Below, in pieces: positions 34,416 through 41,498 of a DNA stretch of 64,000 nt. The position numbers and the translations under genes are program-made. The DNA comes from Saccharopolyspora_D taberi (GTDB lineage: Bacteria; Actinomycetota; Actinomycetes; Mycobacteriales; Pseudonocardiaceae). The notes below the pieces were generated by a model. That model ran no database searches and was not told the origin of the DNA. It worked only from the letters and a program-made list of their open reading frames with translations. Positions within the stretch are counted from its first letter, which is position 1. Every line of letters starts with the position of its first letter. The DNA lies in contig NZ_BAAAUX010000006.1 of NCBI RefSeq assembly GCF_039534165.1, positions 104,962 to 168,961 of the forward strand, in the 5' to 3' direction.

Positions 34416-35819
34416 GTGACCCGCATCGTGATCATGGGAGGCGGCCCGGCGGGCTACGAGGCGGCACTGGTCGCCGCGCAGCACGGCGCCGAGGTGACCC
34501 TGGTGGAGCCGGAGGGCCTGGGCGGCGCCTGCGTGCTCTACGACTGCGTCCCGTCGAAGACCTTCATCGCGTCCGCGGGTGCGAGGTCGGCCTCGCGCGA
34601 CGCCCGCGATCTGGGCATCCGCACCAAGAGCGAGGAGACCGACGTCGACGTGGCCGTCGTGCACGGCCGGGTCAAGGGCCTGGCGCTGGCGCAGTCGGCC
34701 GACGTGCGGTCCCGCATCCGACGCGAGGGCGTCCGCGTCCTGGCGGGCAGCGCCCGGTTCACCAGCCCCGCCAAGGGGATGGCGCAGCACCACGTCGGTA
34801 TCGACCTCGCCGACGGTGGCTTCGAGGAGATCATCGCCGACGTCGTCCTCATCGCGACCGGGGCGACCCCGCGCATCCTCAAGGGCGCCGAGCCGGACGG
34901 CGAGCGCATCCTCACCTGGCGCCAGCTCTACGACCTGCCGGAACTGCCGCAGCACCTGGCGGTGATCGGTTCCGGTGTCACCGGTGTCGAGTTCGCCTCC
35001 GCCTATACCGAGATGGGCGTCAAGGTCACCATGGTCTCCAGCCGCGACCGGGTGCTGCCGCACGAGGACGCCGACGCCGCCGCCGTGCTGGAGGAGGTGT
35101 TCGCCGAGCGCGGCACCGAGGTCGTCAAGCACGCCCGGGCCGAGAAGGTCGAGCGCACCGACGACGGCGTGGTGGTCCACCTCGCCGACGGTCGCCAGGT
35201 CGAGGCCAGCCACGCCCTGCTCACGGTCGGTTCGGTGCCCAACACCACCGACATCGGCCTGGAGCGGGTGGGGATCGAGCCGAACCGCTCCGGTTACATC
35301 CCGGTCGACCGGGTGTCGCGGACCAGCGTCCCCGGCGTCTACGCGGCCGGTGACTGCACCGGCGTGCTGCTGCTGGCGTCGGTCGCGGCGATGCAGGGCC
35401 GGATCGCGATGTGGCACGCGCTCGGTGAGGGCGTCACCCCGATCAAGCTGAAGACCGTCGCGGCGAACGTGTTCACTCACCCCGAGATCGCCACCGTCGG
35501 CATCAGCCAGCAGGCGATCGACTCCGGCGAGGTCCCGGCCCGGACCGTGATGATGCCGCTGGCCACGAACCCGCGCGCCAAGATGGAAGGGCTGCGCCGC
35601 GGTTTCCTCAAGGTCTTCTGCCGCCCGCAGACCGGTGTGGTCGTCGGTGGTGTCGTGGTCGCGCCGAACGCCAGCGAGCTGATCCTGCCGATCGCGATGG
35701 CGGTGCAGAACCAGATCACCGTCGACGACCTCGCGGCGACCTTCTCGGTCTACCCGTCGCTGTCGGGTTCGCTGACCGAAGCGTGCCGCCAGCTCATGCG
35801 GCACGACGACCTGGACTGA
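34416..35819 (+). CDS. lpdA: NAD(P)H quinone reductase of the flavoprotein disulfide reductase family (LpdA)
   Basis: A 467-residue FAD/NAD-binding protein. The FAD loop is GGGPAG at 8-13, the NAD loop is GSGVTGVEFASAY and the second FAD motif ends VYAAGDCTGV. The redox box reads GGACVLYDCVPSK, so both cysteines (39 and 44) are present. The C-terminal region that carries His-Glu in lipoamide dehydrogenases reads VYPSLSGSLTEA and lacks the His. It therefore resembles M. tuberculosis LpdA (Rv3303c), which reduces quinones rather than lipoamide. ATG 34416 follows GGGGAGGGA. A short hairpin follows the stop. Confidence 0.88.
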   Translation: MTRIVIMGGGPAGYEAALVAAQHGAEVTLVEPEGLGGACVLYDCVPSKTFIASAGARSASRDARDLGIRTKSEETDVDVAVVHGRVKGLALAQSADVRSRIRREGVRVLAGSARFTSPAKGMAQHHVGIDLADGGFEEIIADVVLIATGATPRILKGAEPDGERILTWRQLYDLPELPQHLAVIGSGVTGVEFASAYTEMGVKVTMVSSRDRVLPHEDADAAAVLEEVFAERGTEVVKHARAEKVERTDDGVVVHLADGRQVEASHALLTVGSVPNTTDIGLERVGIEPNRSGYIPVDRVSRTSVPGVYAAGDCTGVLLLASVAAMQGRIAMWHALGEGVTPIKLKTVAANVFTHPEIATVGISQQAIDSGEVPARTVMMPLATNPRAKMEGLRRGFLKVFCRPQTGVVVGGVVVAPNASELILPIAMAVQNQITVDDLAATFSVYPSLSGSLTEACRQLMRHDDLD

Positions 35820-35830
35820 CCGCCGCACGG

Positions 35831-35850
35831 CCTCGGCCGAACGGCCGAGG
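35831..35850 (+). terminator. terminator-like hairpin after lpdA
   Basis: CCTCGGC and GCCGAGG arms (35831-35837/35844-35850) form a perfect stem 11 bp past the lpdA stop. Confidence 0.45.
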
Positions 35851-35932
35851 TGTCCGACGCGCCGGTTCCTGCCGCGAACTCGTCGGGCAGGCCCCTGCCG
35901 CCGGTCGCGAGAGCATTCGGGAGGTGAGGTTC

Positions 35933-36325
35933 GTGGAGCGGCTTCCGGTGCTGGTCTACGACGGTGACTGCGGTTTCTGCACGCGCAGCGCCCGGCTCGC
36001 CGAGCGGCTGCCCGGCCGGTTCCGGCTGACCGCCTGGCAGGAGGCGGACCTCGCCGCGCTGCGGATCACCGAGGACCGGGCCCGCCACGAAGTGGTCTGG
36101 GTGGACGTGGACGGACGCCGGTCCGGCGGCGCCGCCGCGGTGGCCGACCTGCTCAAGACGTGCCGATCGCCCTGGTCGCTGCTGGGGCACGCGCTGTCCG
36201 CGCCGGTCGTGCGGCTGATCGCCGAGCTGGTGTACCGGTGGGTCGCGGCCAACCGCTATCGTCTGCCCGGCTCCACTCCGGCCTGCCGGCTCCCGCGCCA
36301 GGAACGCCCGGGTTTCGGCCGCTGA
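35933..36325 (+). CDS. DCC-family (DUF393) thiol-disulfide oxidoreductase-like protein
   Basis: A 130-residue protein starting near VLVYDGDCGFCTRSARLAER, the DxDCxxC motif that names the DCC family. The C-terminal half is amphipathic or membrane-associated (SAPVVRLIAELVYRWVAANRYRLPG). GTG 35933 follows GGGAGG with about 10-nt spacing. These thioredoxin-fold proteins have unclear partners. It lies 113 bp after lpdA on the same strand and could share redox function with it, an inference from position only. Confidence 0.83.
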   Translation: MERLPVLVYDGDCGFCTRSARLAERLPGRFRLTAWQEADLAALRITEDRARHEVVWVDVDGRRSGGAAAVADLLKTCRSPWSLLGHALSAPVVRLIAELVYRWVAANRYRLPGSTPACRLPRQERPGFGR

Positions 36326-36402
36326 CCCTCGGCCGAAAGTACGAGCCGCGTTCGTTTTCCTGACCGATCGATCGACCCCGGGCTGCCATTTCGGCCGATC
36401 CG

Positions 36403-36444
36403 GAACCCCCTCCCGCCGCCATAGCTTGGAGCCATCGGGGGTTC
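36403..36444. promoter_or_regulatory. inverted repeat around a probable promoter upstream of the TPR gene
   Basis: GAACCCCC (36403-36410) and GGGGGTTC (36437-36444) flank a TAGCTT stretch, 49 bp before the TPR gene start. It may be an operator. Confidence 0.35.
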
Positions 36445-36492
36445 GGAAAACACCGCCGGTCGCTCCGGGTCAGGGGATCGCCCGGGGCGCCG

Positions 36493-37563
36493 GTGGTTCG
36501 GCAACAGACCGGTGCGGGGACGCCGGTCTCGGCGGTGAAGGCGGCTCGGATGTACGGCAAGGCGTTCGCACCCGAATACCAGGGTGCGCTCCAGGAACTC
36601 TCGGTGAACACGGCCTACGAGGACGTGCTCAGCGCTGCGCGGGAGCGGGAGCACCGGGCCGAGGCGGAGGGGACACCGCTGGAGCTGGCGCAGGCGCGGC
36701 TCGCGGTCGCGGAGGCGTGCCGCAGGCTCGGCAGGCTGCAGGAGGCCGATGCCGCGTGGCGGAGCAGCTACCGCGCGGCGAAGAGCGTGTCGGCGCAGGG
36801 GGCGATGGCCTGGGCGCTGTGGAGCGGCGGCACCCTGGCCAGGCAGCGCGGCAAGCTCAACGTCGCGGTGCGCTGGCTGACCGCGGGCCGAGATCTCGCC
36901 GAGCAGGCGGGCGACATGCTCGCCTACGGCTACACCTTCGCCGGGATCGCCGAAACGCTGCGGATCCGGGGAGATCACGAGGAAGCCCGCGTGCTGCACG
37001 AACACGTGCTCGCGGAAGCGCGCAAGCGCGGCGAGTCCCGGCACATCGTGTGGGCGCTGGAAGGTCTCGCGCAGATCGACCGGTTCGCCGGGGACCTCGA
37101 CTCGGCGTGGAGCCGGTTCGAGGAGGCGGCTCGCACCGCCGAGGAGTCGGGGGACGAGCGCGGCCACGCCTGGGCGCTGCGCGGGCTGGCCGACGTCTCG
37201 TCGCTCCGCGGCGATCACGACGAGGCGTTGCTGCTGCTGTCGCGGGCGGAGCAGACCTGCCGGCAGATGGACCTGTCCAGCGCGCTGGCCTACAACCGCA
37301 AGATGCGCGGCAACGTCCTGTTCCGGGCCAGCTGGTACGGCGAAGCCGCCCGCACCTACCGCGACGCGCGGGAGAAGTTCCGCGTCATCAAGGAGCCGCG
37401 CGGCGAAGCCCTCGCGCAGCTCGGATTGCTCAAGAGCCTGCACCGGCTCGGCCGCCCACGCCCGGAAACCGAGCGCGAGCTGATCGCACTCCGGGACTCG
37501 CTGGAGAGCCGGGAACTCCGCCACACCAGGCAGATGGTCGAGAACACCATCGCCGAGCTGTAG
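36493..37563 (+). CDS. tetratricopeptide-repeat protein
   Basis: A 356-residue all-helical protein with about seven TPR-like hairpins. Repeated features include LAVAEACRRLGRLQEADAAW, GIAETLRIRGDHEEARVLHE, GLAQIDRFAGDLDSAWSRFE and GLADVSSLRGDHDEALLLLS. No enzymatic domain is fused; it is probably a protein-protein interaction scaffold. GTG 36493 is the longest start; ATG 36550 is also possible. Its last codons and stop (GCC GAG CTG TAG) are the first unit of the tandem-repeat array that follows. Confidence 0.75.
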   Translation: MVRQQTGAGTPVSAVKAARMYGKAFAPEYQGALQELSVNTAYEDVLSAAREREHRAEAEGTPLELAQARLAVAEACRRLGRLQEADAAWRSSYRAAKSVSAQGAMAWALWSGGTLARQRGKLNVAVRWLTAGRDLAEQAGDMLAYGYTFAGIAETLRIRGDHEEARVLHEHVLAEARKRGESRHIVWALEGLAQIDRFAGDLDSAWSRFEEAARTAEESGDERGHAWALRGLADVSSLRGDHDEALLLLSRAEQTCRQMDLSSALAYNRKMRGNVLFRASWYGEAARTYRDAREKFRVIKEPRGEALAQLGLLKSLHRLGRPRPETERELIALRDSLESRELRHTRQMVENTIAEL

Positions 37564-38144
37564 GCGGGCCAGCGTTGTGGCGGTGCGGACCAGCCGAGCT
37601 GTAGTGGCGTCGGCGAGCGGAGCTGTAGCGAGCTGGCCAGCCGGGGTGCAGTGGCGAGGCTTGGCTGAGCTGTTGTGGCGCGGCTTGGCCGAGCTGCGGC
37701 GGGGCGGCTTGGCCGAGCTGCGGCGACGCCGGTCAGCCGAGCTGTAGTGGGTCAGCCGAGCTGTGGCGTGAGCCCAGCCGAACTACGGCGGCGAGGTCAG
37801 CCGGGCTTCAGACGCATCGGCCAGCCGAAGCTGTAGCGGGCTGGCCCGCTGAAGCTGTAACGGGCCGGCCAGGCGAGCTGTAGCGGCCCGGCCAGGCGAA
37901 GTTGTAGCGGACCGGTCAGCTGAAGTTGTAGCGGCCCGGCCAGGCGAGGTGCAGCAGACCGGTCAGGAGAGGTGCAGGGGCGCGGCCAGGCGGAGTTGTG
38001 GCGGTGCCCGCCAGCCGAACTGCGGCGGCGGGGTCAGCCAGCTTCAGCGCGCCGTTCAGGCGAGCCGTGTCGCTGCCCGGTCAAGCCGTGGCGGCACCGT
38101 TCAGCCGAGCCGCGCGCCGTCCGGCCAAGCCGTAGCGGCACCCG
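37552..38144 (+). repeat. degenerate tandem-repeat array (about 23-25 bp units)
   Basis: About 25 imperfect copies of a unit such as CAGCCGAGCTGTAGCGG plus a GC-rich spacer (variants GCCAGGCGAAGTTGTAGCGG and GTCAGCTGAAGTTGTAGCGG) fill the gap between the TPR gene and the convergent metallohydrolase. The first unit coincides with the TPR gene's last codons and stop. No significant gene is visible. Unit length varies and copies diverge, especially after about 38000. Confidence 0.85.
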
Positions 38145-38837
38145 TCAGTCCATCGCCGCGACAGCGGCGCGGAGTGCCGCGCCGGCGCCGCCGATGATCG
38201 GGTCGCCGTGGCCGAAGCAGGCGATCTCGGTGTCCAATTCGGACAGATCGCGGAACGACTCCACCGTCCGCGCGGTGTCCAGGTTGAACACTCCGACTCC
38301 CAGGTGCTGCACGTTGGCGATGGTGTCGCCGGTGAACAGGACCTGGTGCGCCGGAAGGTGAATCGCGATGCTGCCGTCGGTGTGGCCGGGGCGCAGCAGC
38401 ACCCGCGCGCCGCCGCCGAAGTCGAGCACCTCGCTGTCGGCGAGTTCCCGGTCGACGGGGGTGGGCGGGGCCTCGGGGAGACCGGAAGCGACGCTCTCGA
38501 ACAGGGGTTTCTCCCAGTCGGCGAGCACCGGCGGCGGGCCGGGCCGCTCCCCGCGGATGATCGGGGCGTCGGCCTCGTGGGCCAGAACCGGCGCGCCGTG
38601 CCATGAGCGCACTTCCGCTGCCGAGCCGACGTGGTCCTGGTGGAAGTGCGTGAGAACGATCCGGGCGATGTCGCCGGTGTCGTGGCCGAGTCCGCGCACC
38701 GCCTCGGCGATCTCCGGGCCCGAACCCGGGAGACCGGTGTCGATGAGCGTCAGGGAAGTTCCGTCGCGCCAGAGATACGCCTGGCCGACCGCGAACCGAA
38801 ACATGTGCAGGTGCGGCAACACCTCGACGACGTCCAT
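38145..38837 (-). CDS. metallo-beta-lactamase-fold hydrolase
   Basis: A 230-residue protein. The zinc motif THFHQDHVG lies at about 77-85. LIDTGLPGSG, LLRPGHTDGSIAIHLP and VLFTGDTI, and the terminal GHGDPI complete the MBL-fold signature (HxHxDH, His in PGHTDG, Asp in GD, His in GHGD). The length fits the small glyoxalase II/lactonase-like group. ATG 38837 starts at the first strand; the longer frame upstream is not family-like. Cytoplasmic. It is divergent from the macrolide glycosyltransferase. The substrate is unknown. Confidence 0.88.
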   Translation of the reverse strand: MDVVEVLPHLHMFRFAVGQAYLWRDGTSLTLIDTGLPGSGPEIAEAVRGLGHDTGDIARIVLTHFHQDHVGSAAEVRSWHGAPVLAHEADAPIIRGERPGPPPVLADWEKPLFESVASGLPEAPPTPVDRELADSEVLDFGGGARVLLRPGHTDGSIAIHLPAHQVLFTGDTIANVQHLGVGVFNLDTARTVESFRDLSELDTEIACFGHGDPIIGGAGAALRAAVAAMD

Positions 38838-38909
38838 GCGACAGACGTTAGTCCGGCGATCGCACCGGAGGCGGATGCTTTCATCCCAAGCGAACGCGTG
38901 GAAAACCAG

Positions 38910-39063
38910 GCGACACCGGGTCGGGTGCACCGTTATGGTGCCGACATGGCATTCGGTCAGTACTACCTCTGAGTCGCGCTCACCAGCGCACGCGTCACGT
39001 TCACCGACGCGTGCGCGGTTTCGAGCACCCTTCATCCGCACTCAGCACGGAAGTAGTTTCCGC
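38910..39063 (+). promoter_or_regulatory. promoter and attenuator-like leader of the macrolide glycosyltransferase gene
   Basis: GCGACA (38910-38915) and TATGGT (38934-38939), spaced 18 bp, resemble -35/-10 elements and would start transcription at about 38946, the ATG of an 8-codon ORF. A perfect 11-bp hairpin (38986-38996/39006-39016, 9-nt loop) follows before the structural gene. The arrangement is like ribosome-mediated attenuation. Confidence 0.45.
38946..38972 (+). CDS. candidate leader peptide (8 codons)
   Basis: ATG GCA TTC GGT CAG TAC TAC CTC TGA would encode MAFGQYYL. It begins at the predicted transcription start, so it would be translated leaderless, and precedes a strong hairpin and a macrolide-type resistance gene. 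Not a recognised arrest sequence; the call rests on arrangement only. Confidence 0.4.
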   Translation: MAFGQYYL

Positions 39064-40221
39064 ATGTCTCAGAACGCTTATCGCACCAGGCACATCGCCA
39101 TTCACACCATCCCCGCGCACGGGCACGTCAATCCCTGGCTCGGCCTGATCTCCGAGCTGGTGCGCCGCGGCCACCGCGTCACCTACGCGGTCACCGGGGA
39201 CTTCGTCGCGCAGGTGGAGGAGGCGGGCGCCGTTCCGGTGCTCTACGACTCGATCCTGCCTTCCTCTGACAAGGGCGAGGCGTGGCCGGAGGACCTGCCC
39301 ACCGCGATGGACCTGTTCCTCGCGGAGGCCATCGAGGTGGTCCCGCAGATCGAGGCCGCTTACGCCGACGACCGGCCGGACCTGCTCCTCTACGACATCC
39401 CCACCATCGCACCGGCTCTCGGTGAGAAGTGGGGCGTGCCCTACATCCACCTCGCGCCGACGCACGTGCCCTTCGAGGGCGTCGAGGAAACCATGGGCAT
39501 TTCCTTGGAAATGGGCGAGTTCGAAGCCAGGTTCGAGAATTTCACGGCCGGGCTGGGAGTTGCCATGACCTACAAGCAGGCCATGGCACCCAAGCGCGCG
39601 ATCGTCACGCTCCCGCGTTCCTTCCAGTACGCGGCCGACACCGTGTCGGACGCTTACACGTTCGTCGGCCCGATGCTGACCGACCGGGCGTTCCTCGGCG
39701 ACTGGACCGCTCCGGACGACCGCCCGGTGCTGGTGATCTCGATGGGCTCGGCCTACACCGACGCGCTCCACGTCTACCGCGCCTGCATCGAGGCGTTCGC
39801 GGACCTCGACTGGCACGTGGTGATGTCGATCGGCCGGTTCGTGGACCAGGCCGAACTCGGCGAGATCCCGCCGAACTTCGAGGTGCACCGGTGGATTCCG
39901 CAGCTGCGGGTCCTCTCGCAGGCCGACGCGTTCATCACGCACGCCGGGATGGGCGGCACGATGGAGGGCCTCTACCACGGGCTCCCGATGATCGGGATCG
40001 GGCGGATGGGCGAGCAGCAGGCCAACGCCGCCCGGCTGGAGGAACTGGGGCTCGGCAGGCAGATCCTCTGGGAGGACGTCACCGCGGACTCGCTGCGCGC
40101 GGCGTTCGACTTCGTCACCACCGACGCGGACACGCGCGCCCGGCTCGACCGGATGCGGGACGAGGTCCGGCGCTCCGGCGGCCTGGCGAAAGCCGTCGAG
40201 ATCGTCGAACAGCACCTCTGA
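39064..40221 (+). CDS. macrolide glycosyltransferase (MGT/OleD-like)
   Basis: A 385-residue GT-B enzyme of family GT1. N-terminal HIAIHTIPAHGHVNPWLGL (acceptor domain) and the C-terminal donor domain with VLVISMGSAYTDALHVYR, WIPQLRVLSQADAFITHAG and GLPMIGIGRMGEQQANA match macrolide-inactivating glycosyltransferases such as OleD/OleI and Mgt, which glucosylate the desosamine 2'-OH using UDP-glucose. Cytosolic. It stands alone with its own promoter, a candidate leader peptide and a hairpin upstream, so it looks like an inducible resistance gene rather than part of a biosynthetic cluster. Confidence 0.88.
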   Translation: MSQNAYRTRHIAIHTIPAHGHVNPWLGLISELVRRGHRVTYAVTGDFVAQVEEAGAVPVLYDSILPSSDKGEAWPEDLPTAMDLFLAEAIEVVPQIEAAYADDRPDLLLYDIPTIAPALGEKWGVPYIHLAPTHVPFEGVEETMGISLEMGEFEARFENFTAGLGVAMTYKQAMAPKRAIVTLPRSFQYAADTVSDAYTFVGPMLTDRAFLGDWTAPDDRPVLVISMGSAYTDALHVYRACIEAFADLDWHVVMSIGRFVDQAELGEIPPNFEVHRWIPQLRVLSQADAFITHAGMGGTMEGLYHGLPMIGIGRMGEQQANAARLEELGLGRQILWEDVTADSLRAAFDFVTTDADTRARLDRMRDEVRRSGGLAKAVEIVEQHL

Positions 40222-40230
40222 CCCGCTGTT

Positions 40231-40262
40231 CCCCGCCGGGCCGGACCCCCGGACCGGCGGGG
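40231..40262 (+). terminator. terminator after macrolide glycosyltransferase
   Basis: CCCCGCCGG (40231-40239) pairs with CCGGCGGGG (40254-40262), with an inner CCGG/CCGG pair, 10 bp past the stop. Confidence 0.55.
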
Positions 40263-40308
40263 ACAATGCTCGGCGAGCCGAGATGTCACAGCGAAAGGGG
40301 CTCATGCC

Positions 40309-40668
40309 ATGACCAAGCCGGAGATCGAGTTCCAGGAAGGGCCTGCGCCCGAGGAGCTCGTGGTGGTGGACCTGGTGGAAGGCGACGGTCCGGAAGCCGT
40401 CGCGGGCGGCGAGGTCGAGGTGCACTACGTCGGCGTCGAGTACGACACCGGCGAGGAGTTCGACGCGTCCTGGAACCGCGGCGAGACCATCCGGTTCCCG
40501 CTGGGCCGGCTGATCGAGGGGTGGCAGAAGGGCATCCCCGGCATGAAGGTCGGCGGGCGCCGCCGGCTCACCGTTCCGCCGCACCTCGCCTACGGCTCGG
40601 CCGGTGGCGGTCACCGCCTGTCCGGCAAGACGCTGGTCTTCGTCATCGACCTGATCGGCGTGGGCTGA
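40309..40668 (+). CDS. FKBP-type peptidyl-prolyl cis-trans isomerase
   Basis: A 119-residue single-domain FKBP without signal peptide. VEVHYVGVEYDTGEEFDASW, FPLGRLIEGWQKGIPGMKVG, RRLTVPPHLAYG and LVFVIDLIGV carry the conserved FKBP active-site residues (Tyr, Phe, Asp, Trp, Tyr, Phe). It accelerates prolyl isomerisation in the cytoplasm. ATG 40309 follows GAAAGGGG. It stands alone; a strong terminator follows. Confidence 0.93.
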   Translation: MTKPEIEFQEGPAPEELVVVDLVEGDGPEAVAGGEVEVHYVGVEYDTGEEFDASWNRGETIRFPLGRLIEGWQKGIPGMKVGGRRRLTVPPHLAYGSAGGGHRLSGKTLVFVIDLIGVG

Positions 40669-40672
40669 GCCG

Positions 40673-40705
40673 CTCCGCCGGTGCCCCAAGCGGGCACCGG
40701 CGGAG
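40673..40705. terminator. bidirectional terminator
   Basis: A 14-bp perfect stem CTCCGCCGGTGCCC with GGGCACCGGCGGAG and a 5-nt loop lies between convergent FKBP and secreted-protein genes. Confidence 0.7.
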
Positions 40706-40714
40706 TCCGCGGAA

Positions 40715-40960
40715 TCAGCCGTTGCGGCGCTGGCAGGCTTCCAAAGCCCACTGCTGTGGGCCGTAGTTGTCGCGGAAGATGCGGTAGCACCCGGTGAGGG
40801 TTTCCTCGTGGCAGGCGTATGCGGCGAGGTGCTCGTTCCCGCCGTTGACGACCGCGTGCGCGACGCAGTCATCGACGTCGGCCTGCGCGGTCGGCGCGAC
40901 CGCGAGCGGGGCGAGCAGAACCGCGGCCGACACCAGCACCCGGGATACTGACTTGATCAC
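40715..40960 (-). CDS. small secreted cysteine-containing protein
   Basis: An 81-residue precursor: signal peptide SVSRVLVSAAVLLAPLAVAP with cleavage likely after AQA, then a mature peptide of about 50 residues with four cysteines (DDCVAH, YACHEE, TGCYRIF and EACQRR), presumably two disulfides. GTG 40960 has GGAG 7 nt upstream; the longer frame to 41167 is not signal-peptide-like. No known domain; small disulfide proteins of this type are common exports of actinomycetes. Confidence 0.7.
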   Translation of the reverse strand: MIKSVSRVLVSAAVLLAPLAVAPTAQADVDDCVAHAVVNGGNEHLAAYACHEETLTGCYRIFRDNYGPQQWALEACQRRNG

Positions 40961-41228
40961 GTTAGTTCTCCTTCCGGCAGGCCACTCGCCTGCACGGGCA
41001 CCAGCGAATCGGCGGTCCGCGGTGCGGGCGAGCCGAGCGCCCGAACATCCACCTGCCGGGGAGAACTGATCACCGGAGCGGTCGTCGCCCGGCCAACCGC
41101 CCAGAACGCGCAGTGCGTATGAAGGAACGGCTTCGGTATCGCCGCGCTTGTGCTCGCGCGAATCCATGAAGCGCTACACGGAGGTGTGGCTGACGATCAG
41201 TGGTGTTGCTGGGCCAGACGAACGGGTA

Positions 41229-41408
41229 ACGGTCCTGACCGTCGTACTTCCCGCCGACGCAGAACTCGAACGCGACGGTGCCTCCACCTTCAATGCACTG
41301 TTGATGTGTGACCGTGACGGCACGGGGCTTGCTCGACGAGTGCGGCACATTGCCCGCGACGCGGCGGCGTGACCTGCTCTCGCGGTTGATTCGCAGAGTG
41401 CGGGTCAC
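41229..41408 (-). pseudogene. possible remnant of a small secreted-protein domain
   Basis: The minus strand encodes HQQCIEGGGTVAF then CVGGKYDGQ, a Cys-GGG-Cys-GG pattern seen in small exported actinobacterial proteins. It has no signal peptide or clear start. The rest of its frame is not protein-like, so this looks decayed. Recognition is from memory and weak. Confidence 0.3.
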
Positions 41409-41463
41409 GCCGCCGGAACGGCGCTACGGGCCGGCCGGGATCATCCCGGTGTGGGAGCCCGAG
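41344..41463 (+). pseudogene. possible C-terminal fragment of a serine recombinase
   Basis: The plus strand reads GTLPATRRRDLLSRLIRRVR then VTPPERRYGPAGIIPVWEPE. An RRR-LL-LI-RV-V pattern closing in a VW strand resembles the end of large serine recombinases. Nothing upstream continues the domain. It overlaps the other remnant antisense, so at most one of the two is likely real. The rest of 40961-41498 shows no gene. Confidence 0.25.
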
Positions 41464-41498
41464 ACGCCTACCGCAGGATCACCAACGGCAGTAGGTCT

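Noticed and set aside
34162..34435. N-terminal extension of the gamma-glutamylcyclotransferase-like gene
   Set aside because: The family start is PLYAAYGSNMD; the extension is Arg/Pro-rich and overlaps the lpdA promoter region.
28829..35353. Very long plus-strand open frame (about 2170 codons)
   Set aside because: It crosses well-supported genes on both strands and is made of Arg/Gly/Pro/Ala-rich translation; long spurious frames are expected antisense to GC-rich genes.
37552..38144. CRISPR array
   Set aside because: Units are contiguous and degenerate with no uniform spacers, and no cas genes are present.
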